In this document: in pieces, positions 7,423 to 15,045 of the stretch
Position numbering within the stretch: the stretch's first letter is position 1
Layout of the letters: each line of letters begins with the position of its first letter
NCBI GenBank assembly: GCA_012518325.1
Contig: JAAYSR010000242.1
Coordinates: forward strand, 1-19,287
Direction of reading: 5' to 3'
Source: Bacillota bacterium
GTDB lineage: Bacteria; Bacillota; Limnochordia; Darwinibacteriales; Darwinibacteriaceae
DNA: 19,287 bases
The notes under the pieces: generated by a model
The model's input: the letters and a program-made list of their open reading frames with translations, nothing else
Told to the model about the DNA's origin: nothing
Databases searched by the model: none
Translations under genes and position numbers: made by a program

Positions 7423-8685
7423 ATGTTCAAATTTGGCGATGAAAAAGGACAGCTGAAATGCTCTTTCTGTGGAAAGATGCAGGAGCAGGTAAAAAAGCTC
7501 ATCGCTGGACCAGGGGTCTATATCTGTGATGAATGTATAGAGCTCTGTAACGAGATCATCGAAGAAGAGTTCACCGAAGAACATGACATTGAACTGGACA
7601 GTTTTCCCAAGCCGAAAGAAATCAAGGATGCCTTGGATGAATATGTGATTGGGCAGGAAGAGGCCAAGAAAACTCTGGCTGTGGCTGTTTACAACCACTA
7701 CAAGCGGATCAACAGCAATGTGAGGTCCGATGACGTGGAGCTGCAGAAGAGCAACATTCTCATGCTCGGTCCCACCGGAAGCGGCAAGACCTTTTTGGCC
7801 CAGACTCTGGCCAAGATCCTCAACGTGCCGTTTGCCATAGCAGATGCCACAAGTTTGACTGAGGCGGGCTATGTGGGAGAAGATGTGGAGAATATTCTGC
7901 TCAAGCTGATTCAGGCAGCCGATTATGACGTGGAACGGGCAGAGATGGGCATCATCTACGTGGATGAGATTGACAAAATTGCCCGCAAGTCCGAAAACCC
8001 CTCGATCACGCGTGATGTATCTGGAGAAGGTGTGCAACAGGCCCTTTTGAAGATTTTGGAAGGCACGGTGGCAAGTGTTCCTCCCCAAGGTGGACGCAAA
8101 CACCCCCATCAGGAATTTATCCAGATCGATACAACCAACATCCTGTTTATCTGTGGCGGTGCCTTTGACGGTCTGGAAAAGATCATCGAACGCAGAACCG
8201 GCCACAAGACAATCGGTTTTGGAGCTGAAGTTTTGACACGTGAGGAAAAGAAGATTGGCGACATTCTGCGCAAGATCATGCCTGAGGATCTGTTGCGCTA
8301 TGGATTGATTCCTGAGTTCATCGGGCGTGTGCCTGTAGTCTGCACCCTCGATGCACTGGATGAAGAAGCGCTGGTGCAGATTCTGACTGAACCCAAGAAC
8401 GCATTGGTCAAGCAGTACCAGAAACTGCTGCAGATGGACGGAGTGGCTTTGGAGTTCGAACCCGAAGCGCTGCGCTTAATTGCAGCTAAGGCTTTGGAGC
8501 AGAAAACCGGGGCCCGCGGTCTGCGCACCGTAGTTGAGGGTATCATGCTCGATGTGATGTACAATGTTCCCTCTGAGGGGCATGTCTCCAAGTGCGTGAT
8601 TACTCAGGCGGCTGTGGAAAAGGCAGAACAGCCCCTGATTGTCAGGAGCAAGTCGAAGGGCAAAGGTAAGGAAGAAAGCGCCTAA
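7423..8685 (+). CDS. clpX: ClpX, AAA+ unfoldase of the ClpXP protease
   Basis: A 420-residue hexameric unfoldase that recognises substrates and threads them into ClpP. The N-terminal zinc-binding domain has Cys13, Cys16, Cys35 and Cys38. The AAA+ core has Walker A GPTGSGKT (116-123), pore loop GYVG (149-152), Walker B with Asp181/Glu182 in IIYVDEIDK, the RKH loop (225-227), the ClpP-docking loop IGF (264-266) and sensor-2 GARGLR near the C-terminus. The Shine-Dalgarno GGGGTG (7412-7417) sits five bases before the ATG. It is the last gene of tig-clpP-clpX: a strong terminator follows. Confidence 0.98.
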   Translation: MFKFGDEKGQLKCSFCGKMQEQVKKLIAGPGVYICDECIELCNEIIEEEFTEEHDIELDSFPKPKEIKDALDEYVIGQEEAKKTLAVAVYNHYKRINSNVRSDDVELQKSNILMLGPTGSGKTFLAQTLAKILNVPFAIADATSLTEAGYVGEDVENILLKLIQAADYDVERAEMGIIYVDEIDKIARKSENPSITRDVSGEGVQQALLKILEGTVASVPPQGGRKHPHQEFIQIDTTNILFICGGAFDGLEKIIERRTGHKTIGFGAEVLTREEKKIGDILRKIMPEDLLRYGLIPEFIGRVPVVCTLDALDEEALVQILTEPKNALVKQYQKLLQMDGVALEFEPEALRLIAAKALEQKTGARGLRTVVEGIMLDVMYNVPSEGHVSKCVITQAAVEKAEQPLIVRSKSKGKGKEESA

Positions 8686-8709
8686 GCGTTTGTCTCTAGA
8701 GAATTTTCC

Positions 8710-8744
8710 AAAGGATAAGTCGGAGTTTCTGACTTATCCTTTTT
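8710..8744 (+). terminator. Intrinsic terminator after clpX
   Basis: A perfect 12-bp stem (8710-8721 with 8731-8742, core GGATAAGTC/GACTTATCC) with a 9-nt loop and a T-run to 8744. It ends the tig-clpP-clpX transcript. Confidence 0.9.
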
Positions 8745-8763
8745 CTATCCCTCGGGCATAATA
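8732..8763 (+). promoter_or_regulatory. Candidate forespore (sigma-F/sigma-G) promoter for lonB
   Basis: GGGCATAATA (8754-8763) matches the sigma-F -10 pattern GGnrAnAnTw except for one base, and the part CATAATA fits the sigma-G -10 CATnnTA. Upstream, ACTTA (8732-8736) is one base off the sigma-F -35 GYWTA, at 17 bp spacing instead of 16. The -35 would lie inside the right arm of the clpX terminator. A start near 8770 leaves a leader of about 23 nt to the ATG at 8793. B. subtilis lonB is known to be forespore-expressed, which supports the call. Confidence 0.45.
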
Positions 8764-8792
8764 AGGTGGAAGTCTCGAGAGGAGTGACAATC

Positions 8793-10490
8793 ATGGGAGT
8801 TCTCGGATTGATCAACCTGTTTTTTGCAATTGTCATCGGCTTGTACTTTTGGAACCTGCTCCGGCAGCAGCAGGGAAACAAATCTGCGGTGGTGCGAGAG
8901 TCCAGGAAAGAAATGGAAAAACTGAATCGCATGAAGGACATCTCCCTGACAGAGCCCTTGTCCGAAATGACCAGGCCCCGGGACTTCCATGAGATCGTTG
9001 GACAGGATGACGGGCTAAAGGCGCTCCGGGCGGCGCTGTGCGGGCCCAATCCCCAGCACGTTATCGTCTACGGGCCTCCGGGAGTGGGCAAGACCGCTGC
9101 AGCCAGGGTTGTTCTGGAGGAGGCCAAAGCCAATCCTTTGTCGCCTTTTCGCAAGGACGCTGTTTTCGTGGAGGTAGATGCGACAACCGCCCGCTTCGAC
9201 GAACGGGGGATTGCCGATCCTCTTTTGGGTTCGGTGCACGATCCCATCTATCAGGGGGCAGGTCCCCTGGGTGTTGCCGGCATTCCCCAGCCCAAGCCGG
9301 GGGCTGTCACCAAGGCGCATGGAGGGGTGCTGTTTATTGATGAAATCGGCGAGCTCCACCCCACACAGCTCAATAAGCTGCTGAAGGTGCTGGAAGACCG
9401 CAAAGTGTTTTTGGACAGTGCCTATTACTCTTCAGAGGACACAAACATTCCCGCCCATATCCATGACATCTTTGAAAACGGCCTGCCTGCTGACTTCAGG
9501 CTCATCGGCGCCACAACCAGGACTGCAGCAGAACTTCCGCCCGCCTTGCGGTCCCGCTGCCTGGAAGTATACTTTCGCAGCCTAAGCGCGGAGGAAATAG
9601 GGTTCATTGCCTCCAATGCGGCAAGGAAAATCAGCCATCCCATGAGTGAGGAAGCGCTGGAAGAGATCAAGCGCTTTGCCAGCAACGGGCGGGATGCGGT
9701 GAACATAGTGCAAATTGCAGCAGGGGTGGTAACCAGCGAGGGACGCAAGTCCATTGAAAAGGCTGATATAGAGTGGGTGCTCAGCTGCGGCCAGTATGCG
9801 CCCAGACCGCAGACTCAGATTCGTGAAGAACCAGCTGTGGGTGTCGTGAACGGTTTGGCGATGTATGGACCAAACATCGGCACCGTCATTGAAGTAGAGG
9901 CAGCAGCCATATTGACCGAGCGCAATCGGGGCACGCTGCAAGTCACAGGCGTCATGGAGGAAGAGGAGTTCGGCCGACTCGGACGCACGATGCGCCGGCG
10001 TTCCCAGGCCCGCTGTTCGGCGGACAACGTTCTTACTGTCCTCAAGTCCTGCCTAGGGCTTAGGCCGCAGGATTACGACATCCATATCAACTTTCCCGGC
10101 GGAGTTCCAGTAGATGGGCCTTCCGCGGGAATCAGCATGGTAACTGCGGTGGCTTCGGCACTGACAAAGCGTCCGGTGACGAGCCGCGTAGCAATGACCG
10201 GCGAAGTATCCCTCCATGGCTTGGTCAAACCCGTAGGGGGGATTGTACCTAAAGTTCGGGCTGCTAAGGAAGCCGGAATTACTAAAGTTCTGATACCTGC
10301 TGAGAACTGGCAGGAGATCTTTGCAAAAGAAGAGGGGATTGAGGTTGTGCCTGTTGCCAAAATCTCAGAAGTACTGGAGCACGTATTACTTACTCCGGTT
10401 TCAGAGATACCTGCAAAAGCAGCCCATGCCCGCACCCCCAGTGACTTATTAGGAGCCTCTCCTAAAATCTCCCCGGGGATAATTCCCTGA
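8793..10490 (+). CDS. lonB: LonB, sporulation-type membrane-anchored ATP-dependent Lon protease
   Basis: A 565-residue AAA+ serine protease without the LonA-type N-terminal substrate domain. Residues about 4-22 form a membrane helix and residues 36-50 a charged linker. The ATPase has Walker A GPPGVGKT (94-101) and Walker B LFIDEIGE (Asp183, Glu184). The Lon protease domain has the Ser444-Lys487 dyad in VDGPSAG and GGIVPKVRAA. This architecture matches B. subtilis LonB, which localises to the forespore; the C-terminal tail here is slightly longer. The ATG at 8793 is chosen for its GAGAGGAG Shine-Dalgarno (8777-8784). A GTG at 8766 would lie before the predicted transcript start. Its own promoter separates it from clpX; lonA begins 52 nt after its stop. 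Confidence 0.95.
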   Translation: MGVLGLINLFFAIVIGLYFWNLLRQQQGNKSAVVRESRKEMEKLNRMKDISLTEPLSEMTRPRDFHEIVGQDDGLKALRAALCGPNPQHVIVYGPPGVGKTAAARVVLEEAKANPLSPFRKDAVFVEVDATTARFDERGIADPLLGSVHDPIYQGAGPLGVAGIPQPKPGAVTKAHGGVLFIDEIGELHPTQLNKLLKVLEDRKVFLDSAYYSSEDTNIPAHIHDIFENGLPADFRLIGATTRTAAELPPALRSRCLEVYFRSLSAEEIGFIASNAARKISHPMSEEALEEIKRFASNGRDAVNIVQIAAGVVTSEGRKSIEKADIEWVLSCGQYAPRPQTQIREEPAVGVVNGLAMYGPNIGTVIEVEAAAILTERNRGTLQVTGVMEEEEFGRLGRTMRRRSQARCSADNVLTVLKSCLGLRPQDYDIHINFPGGVPVDGPSAGISMVTAVASALTKRPVTSRVAMTGEVSLHGLVKPVGGIVPKVRAAKEAGITKVLIPAENWQEIFAKEEGIEVVPVAKISEVLEHVLLTPVSEIPAKAAHARTPSDLLGASPKISPGIIP

Positions 10491-10511
10491 TTTACCAAAC
10501 TATGATACAAT
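10483..10511 (+). promoter_or_regulatory. Weak candidate promoter for lonA
   Basis: TACAAT (10506-10511; 5/6) lies 17 bp after TTCCCT (10483-10488; 3/6), straddling the lonB stop. A start near 10518 gives a leader of about 25 nt. Separate lonA transcription would make sense, since lonB looks sporulation-specific and lonA is usually vegetative, but the -35 is poor. No CIRCE or CtsR site is seen. Confidence 0.3.
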
Positions 10512-10542
10512 GAACTTGAATGATGAAACTGGGGGTGTAGAA

Positions 10543-12954
10543 ATGGTACAACCAACTACGTCAAATTCGCTTCCGTTGCTACCTCTCCGTGGAACGCTGG
10601 TGTTTCCCTACATGGTTACACCACTTGAAGTGGGGCGCGCACGCTCCATCGAAGCCGTCGAGCAAAGCATGCTCAGGGACGGGCGCATTGTCTTAGCAGC
10701 ACAGCATCAGTTGGCAGTGGAAAACCCACAGCCTGAAGATATTCATGGCGTTGGCACTCTGTGCGAGATCAAACAGCTGCTCAGAGTACCGGAAGGCCAG
10801 ATTCGAGTTTTAGTTGAGGGGCTTTCCAGGGTTACCCTTGATCATATCGAGGATGCTGACGGGTACTACGAAGCCTTTGTCACAGTAGTTCCCGAGACAG
10901 ACGGGGAAATGGACAATTATGAACTAGAGGCATTAATGCGTGTTGCCAGGGATGAGTTTGAAAAGTATGTCAGGCTCAGCAAGAAGATTCCGGCAGAAGT
11001 GTTAATGACCGTAAGCAGCATAGAGGATCCCCATCGTTTTGCTGACACAATTGCCAGTCAGCTGAATGTAGCCTTTCAGGAAAAGCAGAAACTGCTGGAG
11101 ATTTTCCCTGTAGACAAGCGTCTGGAAGGGATTCTGGGGGTACTGTACCGGGAGGGTGAAATCCTGGGGCTCGAGCGGACGATTCAGCAGCGGGTCCGCA
11201 AGCAAATGGAAAAAGCTCAGCGTGAGTACTACCTCCGTGAGCAAATTAAAGCAATCCAGGTAGAGCTCGGCGAACGGGACGAAAAGGGGAATACAGAGGC
11301 TGAAGAACTGAGGGAGAAGCTGGAAAAAGCAAAGCTGCCCAAGGAAGCCAAAGCCAAGGTTCTCCATGAAATTCACCGACTCGAGCGCATGGCTCCCATG
11401 GCTGCTGAAGCAACAGTTGTGCGGAATTATATCGATTGGATGCTGTCATTGCCTTGGTCTAAACGGACCAAGGACCGTTTAGACCTGAACCTGGCTGAGG
11501 AACTTTTAGATCAGGATCATTATGGGCTCGAAAAGGTTAAAGAACGAATTTTAGAGTTTTTGGCGGTCCGCCAGTTGACGAAGTCGACTAAAGGACCCAT
11601 CCTGTGCCTGGTGGGTCCCCCTGGCGTCGGCAAGACTTCTCTGGCACAATCAGTCGGCAAGGCCTTGAATCGCAACTTTGCCCGCCTGTCCCTGGGCGGT
11701 GTCCGGGATGAAGCTGAAATCCGCGGACATCGGCGCACCTATATCGGATCCATGCCGGGCAGAATCATCCAGACTATGAAAAATGTAAACAGCCTGAACC
11801 CTGTGATCGTCCTGGACGAAATTGATAAGCTGGCATCGGACTTTCGGGGCGATCCGGCATCAGCCCTCCTGGAGGTGCTTGATCCTGAGCAGAACCATCG
11901 CTTCGGAGACCATTACCTGGAGGTTCCCTTTGACTTGTCAGAGGTGCTCTTTGTGACCACTGCTAATGTCCTGCATTCAATTCCAGCCCCGCTGAGGGAC
12001 AGGATGGAAGTCATCGAAATTCCCGGCTACACAGAGTACGAGAAGTTTGAAATTGCCAAAAGGCACCTGTGGCCGAAACAGCTTAAGAATAACGGGCTCA
12101 AGGAAGACCAGATTCAAATTTCGGACAATACGATCTACAAGGTGATCAATGAGTACACCAGGGAAGCCGGAGTGCGTAACCTGGAACGCCGCCTCAGCAC
12201 GATTTGCCGCAAGGTTGCCACCGAAATCGTCAAAGGTCAGATTCAAAGTGCCCGTGTGAATGTAAGCAATTTGCACAGGTATCTGGGTGTGCCCCGTTAT
12301 CAGCAGAGTCAGGTGAACGAAGAGGACAGGGTAGGGGTAGCAACCGGGCTGGCCTTTACTCAGGTGGGAGGCGAGACCCTTACCATTGAAGTGACAGTGG
12401 TGGACGGCAAAGGCAAGCTGACTTTGACCGGCCAGCTTGGCGATGTAATGCAGGAGTCGGCCCAGGCCGCCCTCAGCTATCTCCGCTCCCGGGCCAATGA
12501 GCTCGGCATTGATCCTAAGTTCCATGAATCCTGCGACATACACATGCACATCCCTGAAGGGGCAATTCCCAAAGACGGCCCGTCAGCAGGGATTACCATC
12601 GCCACCGCGTTGGCAAGTGCCCTGACAAATCGTCCTGTACGGCATGATCTGTCCATGACCGGCGAAATCACGCTGCGGGGCAGGATTCTGCCCATAGGCG
12701 GTGTGAAGGAGAAGCTCTTGGCGGCTCATCGGGCAGGAATTACGCACGTACTGCTTCCCACGGACAATGAGAAGGATCTGGAAGAGATACCCGCGAGTGT
12801 CCTCGGGAAAATGCAAATCACCTTGGTGGAACACATGGATGAGGTATTGAGCCACGCCCTTTACGCTGAGCCGGTGAATGACCAGCCTTTGCCCTTCATG
12901 GTTCCGCCAATGGATCAGCCGGTGAGTGATGAATCATGGATGGGAGAACAGTAG
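10543..12954 (+). CDS. lonA: LonA, cytosolic ATP-dependent Lon protease
   Basis: An 803-residue hexameric AAA+ protease for damaged and regulatory proteins. It has all three family parts: the N-terminal substrate-binding domain (from LPLLPLRGTLVFPYMVTPL, then a coiled region about 205-285), the ATPase (Walker A GPPGVGKT 358-365, Walker B VIVLDEIDK 421-429, RGHRRTYIGSMPGRI 394-408) and the protease domain with the Ser681-Lys724 dyad in PKDGPSAG and PIGGVKEK. The ATG at 10543 is preferred to one at 10510 because a GGGGGTG Shine-Dalgarno (10531-10537) sits five bases upstream and the N-terminus then aligns with other LonA proteins. The tail after residue 770 is Pro- and Met-rich and variable. 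ysxC starts one base after its stop. Confidence 0.97.
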   Translation: MVQPTTSNSLPLLPLRGTLVFPYMVTPLEVGRARSIEAVEQSMLRDGRIVLAAQHQLAVENPQPEDIHGVGTLCEIKQLLRVPEGQIRVLVEGLSRVTLDHIEDADGYYEAFVTVVPETDGEMDNYELEALMRVARDEFEKYVRLSKKIPAEVLMTVSSIEDPHRFADTIASQLNVAFQEKQKLLEIFPVDKRLEGILGVLYREGEILGLERTIQQRVRKQMEKAQREYYLREQIKAIQVELGERDEKGNTEAEELREKLEKAKLPKEAKAKVLHEIHRLERMAPMAAEATVVRNYIDWMLSLPWSKRTKDRLDLNLAEELLDQDHYGLEKVKERILEFLAVRQLTKSTKGPILCLVGPPGVGKTSLAQSVGKALNRNFARLSLGGVRDEAEIRGHRRTYIGSMPGRIIQTMKNVNSLNPVIVLDEIDKLASDFRGDPASALLEVLDPEQNHRFGDHYLEVPFDLSEVLFVTTANVLHSIPAPLRDRMEVIEIPGYTEYEKFEIAKRHLWPKQLKNNGLKEDQIQISDNTIYKVINEYTREAGVRNLERRLSTICRKVATEIVKGQIQSARVNVSNLHRYLGVPRYQQSQVNEEDRVGVATGLAFTQVGGETLTIEVTVVDGKGKLTLTGQLGDVMQESAQAALSYLRSRANELGIDPKFHESCDIHMHIPEGAIPKDGPSAGITIATALASALTNRPVRHDLSMTGEITLRGRILPIGGVKEKLLAAHRAGITHVLLPTDNEKDLEEIPASVLGKMQITLVEHMDEVLSHALYAEPVNDQPLPFMVPPMDQPVSDESWMGEQ

Positions 12955-12955
12955 T

Positions 12956-13531
12956 ATGGCACTGAATCTGCATGATGCAGAGTTTTTGACAAGTGCGGTC
13001 AATGCAAAGGGCTATCCGAAGCACGATCTGAAGGAAATAGCACTGGTTGGCCGTTCCAACGTCGGCAAGTCCTCGTTGATCAACGCACTTGTCGGCCGCA
13101 GGAAATTTGCCCGCACATCAAATCAGCCGGGGCGGACGCAGACCATAAATTTCTACCGGGTAGACAGCCTTTGCCTGGTGGACTTGCCTGGTTATGGCTA
13201 CGCCAAGGTTCCCGAAGGTGTACGGAAGCAATGGGGCCCTATGATTGAGGGTTATCTCAGCAGCCGTGCCAACCTTGTCGGGGTGCTGCATCTTGTGGAT
13301 GTGAGACATAAACCCACAGCAGACGATCAGACTATGAACTCCTGGCTCAGAGAAATGGACATGCCGCATGTCTTGATTGCCACCAAGGCTGATAAGATCA
13401 GCCGCGGAAAACACGGGAAGCATGCCAAGGTGATTCGGGAAACGCTTGGGATTGATCCGGTGCTCTTTTCGGCAGAGACCCGGCAGGGGCGGGATCAGAT
13501 TCTCACCCTGGTCCAGCAGATGATGGCTTAG
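12956..13531 (+). CDS. ysxC: YsxC/EngB ribosome-biogenesis GTPase
   Basis: A 191-residue TRAFAC-class GTPase that helps late assembly of the 50S subunit. G1 is GRSNVGKS, the switch I/G2 region is ARTSNQPGRTQTINFY, G3 is DLPGYGYAKV, G4 is TKADK and G5 is SAET; the order and spacing match B. subtilis YsxC. The ATG at 12956 is one base beyond the lonA stop, with GGGAG (12942-12946) inside lonA as Shine-Dalgarno, so translation is probably coupled. An in-frame ATG at 12926 lacks a comparable site. In B. subtilis hemA follows; here the operon ends at a terminator. Confidence 0.96.
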   Translation: MALNLHDAEFLTSAVNAKGYPKHDLKEIALVGRSNVGKSSLINALVGRRKFARTSNQPGRTQTINFYRVDSLCLVDLPGYGYAKVPEGVRKQWGPMIEGYLSSRANLVGVLHLVDVRHKPTADDQTMNSWLREMDMPHVLIATKADKISRGKHGKHAKVIRETLGIDPVLFSAETRQGRDQILTLVQQMMA

Positions 13532-13538
13532 TTAAGTT

Positions 13539-13566
13539 TCCTTGGGGGAGGTCCTTCCCCCAAGGA
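13539..13566 (+). terminator. Terminator after ysxC
   Basis: An 11-bp perfect stem (TCCTTGGGGGA 13539-13549 with TCCCCCAAGGA 13556-13566) and a 6-nt loop. The following bases are only moderately T-rich (TTCTCTCT). The hairpin is very stable. Confidence 0.75.
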
Positions 13567-13612
13567 TTCTCTCTAGTTGCCGGTTTCTTTTTTCGCGGTC
13601 CATCGGTGTTTA

Positions 13613-13641
13613 GCAGGATATTGTGGGTTCACACAGAAATT
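13613..13641 (+). promoter_or_regulatory. Sigma-H-like promoter for the first GGDEF gene
   Basis: GCAGGATAT (13613-13621) matches the sigma-H -35 RnAGGAwWW exactly. ACAGAAATT (13633-13641) matches the -10 RnnGAATww with one change (GAAA for GAAT). The spacer is 11 bp, within the 11-12 known for Spo0H. The same element precedes the second GGDEF gene at the same distance from its start codon. A sigma-A alternative, TTGTGG-18-TATATT at 13621-13650, overlaps it. Confidence 0.6.
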
Positions 13642-13681
13642 ACCTATATTCAAAGTCTGCACAGGTTGGGGGGGTGCTGCC

Positions 13682-14878
13682 GTGCAAGCGAGGGATGTTG
13701 ATTGCCGCCTGAAGCGCAACATGGAGGCTGTTATTGCCATGGCCGCGATTTTGGGGGTCGTTTTTTATAGCGGCTTCCCCAGAGGCACATGGCTGCATCT
13801 GCTTGCTTTGATGGTGCTTCAAGTGTATCTCCAGGGTGTATCGGTGACCATCGACGAACGCACGGTAATTTCCTTAGGGACTGCGGCGGTTCTTCCCACT
13901 CTGTACCTGACCGGTGTGACGCCATCGATGCTGGTGTCAGTGATTTTGGGAATCTCTGACGGTGTGAGGCACCGGAAGGAGTGGAGGCGCACTGCCTTTA
14001 ACTCCGCCCAAATGGCCCTTTCCAGCATGGCAGGGGCATTGACCTTTGAATACTTGGGCGGTTTATCCGAAGCTTCCGGGCTGTGGCAGATTGTTGCTGC
14101 AACTTGTGCGATTTTGGTCTACATAACGTGCAACATCGGATTTGTCTGCCGCATTGGGGCCATTTGGAAAGGCGTTTCCTGGTGGACCCAGTTTCGTACC
14201 GTCATCATGCGGGGCATCTACAGCAGCTTAAGCAGCGGCTTTATCGGCATTATTTTTACGTTTTTTGTCAAAGGGTATGGTTTCTGGGGTCTGGCAGCCT
14301 TTTCGATTTTGCTCGTAAATCTCTCGGGGCTCCTCAAGGCTGCAGCTGAAGTCAGTGCTGAACGGGCCCTTAGGCAGGAGTTGGAGAAGGAACTGGTCAT
14401 TGACGAGATGACAGGGGCCTACAATTTCCGTTTCTTGAACAACTGGTTGAGCAGGCCGTCAGACGAAAAGATCAGCCTGCTTTTTCTGGACATTGATGAC
14501 TTTGCCGTGTTCAACAATACTTACGGACATGCCGAGGGCGACAAGGTCCTGAAGAAGTTGGTGGAAACAATTTCCGCTAATGTGCGGGAAGGCGATCATG
14601 TGATTCGTTATGGCGGCGATGAGTTTGTAGTGTTCCTGAAAGAGATGGATGCAGCAGGCGCGAAGCGGGTCGCGGACCGTATAGCCCGGGGCCTGGCTGC
14701 CTTGGACGATCCTAAGTGGAAACAGCCCATCACTGTGTCCATTGGCATTGCCGCTAAGCCTGAGCAGACCACAGACAAGCGTGAATTGCTTCTTTTTGCG
14801 GACCAGGCCATGTATCTGGCAAAGGACGCCGGCAAAGACACCATTCGTATGTGGGATGGGACAAAGGATTCAGCTTAA
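13682..14878 (+). CDS. Membrane-bound diguanylate cyclase, first of three tandem paralogues
   Basis: A 398-residue protein predicted to make cyclic di-GMP from two GTP. Residues about 13-220 form some six membrane helices with a conserved stretch (ISLGTAAVLPTLYLTG, FNSAQMALSS, SGFIGIIFTFF) shared by the two following genes. I cannot assign it to a named sensor domain, and the signal is unknown. A short helical linker (223-238) leads to the GGDEF domain (about 239-390): DEMTGAYNFR, LFLDIDDFAVFNNTYGH, an intact GGDEF (311-315) and an inhibitory I-site RxxD (Arg302, Asp305), so feedback inhibition is expected. The GTG at 13682 is chosen because a run of seven G (13668-13674) lies seven bases upstream and the start aligns with its paralogues. 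The open frame continues to 13577 without a suitable Shine-Dalgarno. Confidence 0.92.
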   Translation: MQARDVDCRLKRNMEAVIAMAAILGVVFYSGFPRGTWLHLLALMVLQVYLQGVSVTIDERTVISLGTAAVLPTLYLTGVTPSMLVSVILGISDGVRHRKEWRRTAFNSAQMALSSMAGALTFEYLGGLSEASGLWQIVAATCAILVYITCNIGFVCRIGAIWKGVSWWTQFRTVIMRGIYSSLSSGFIGIIFTFFVKGYGFWGLAAFSILLVNLSGLLKAAAEVSAERALRQELEKELVIDEMTGAYNFRFLNNWLSRPSDEKISLLFLDIDDFAVFNNTYGHAEGDKVLKKLVETISANVREGDHVIRYGGDEFVVFLKEMDAAGAKRVADRIARGLAALDDPKWKQPITVSIGIAAKPEQTTDKRELLLFADQAMYLAKDAGKDTIRMWDGTKDSA

Positions 14879-14900
14879 TTAAACAATTTAACATTTGGTG

Positions 14901-14934
14901 AAGGGGCTCTCAGCCGTAGGCTGGGGCCTTTTCT
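14901..14934 (+). terminator. Probable terminator between the first and second GGDEF genes
   Basis: The hairpin has inner stem CAGCC-GTA-GGCTG (14911-14923), extended through G-U pairs and a 3-nt bulge to AAGG/CCTT, then TTTTCTG. It is imperfect but well placed 22 nt after the stop, before the promoter of the second gene. Confidence 0.6.
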
Positions 14935-14977
14935 GCCTCTGCGTACCCTCTGGGCTGCAGGCAACATGGTGCAGGGA

Positions 14978-15006
14978 GGAGGATATTGGATATTCACACA
15001 GAATTA
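14978..15006 (+). promoter_or_regulatory. Sigma-H-like promoter for the second and third GGDEF genes
   Basis: GGAGGATAT (14978-14986) matches the sigma-H -35 RnAGGAwWW at every position. ACAGAATTA (14998-15006) matches the -10 RnnGAATww at every position. The spacer is 11 bp. Transcription near 15013 leaves about 33 nt before the TTG start. By eye, 24 of 30 bases (14980-15009) equal the block before the first GGDEF gene (13615-13644). Confidence 0.7.
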
Positions 15007-15045
15007 ACCAATTAGGAGCCAAGTGTGGGTTTCGGGGGTGATCAC

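Noticed and set aside
7222..8205. Long open frame (327 residues) on the minus strand opposite clpX
   Set aside because: It is fully antisense to clpP/clpX, has no recognisable domain, and follows from the codon bias of the plus-strand gene.
10449..10465. Hairpin TTAGGAG-CCT-CTCCTAA as a terminator between lonB and lonA
   Set aside because: It lies inside the lonB coding region with no T-run after it, so it is unlikely to terminate transcription.
13571..13681. c-di-GMP (GEMM) riboswitch upstream of the first GGDEF gene
   Set aside because: The conserved GEMM core and tetraloop-receptor sequences are absent. The leader predicted from the sigma-H-like promoter is only about 33 nt, too short for the aptamer.
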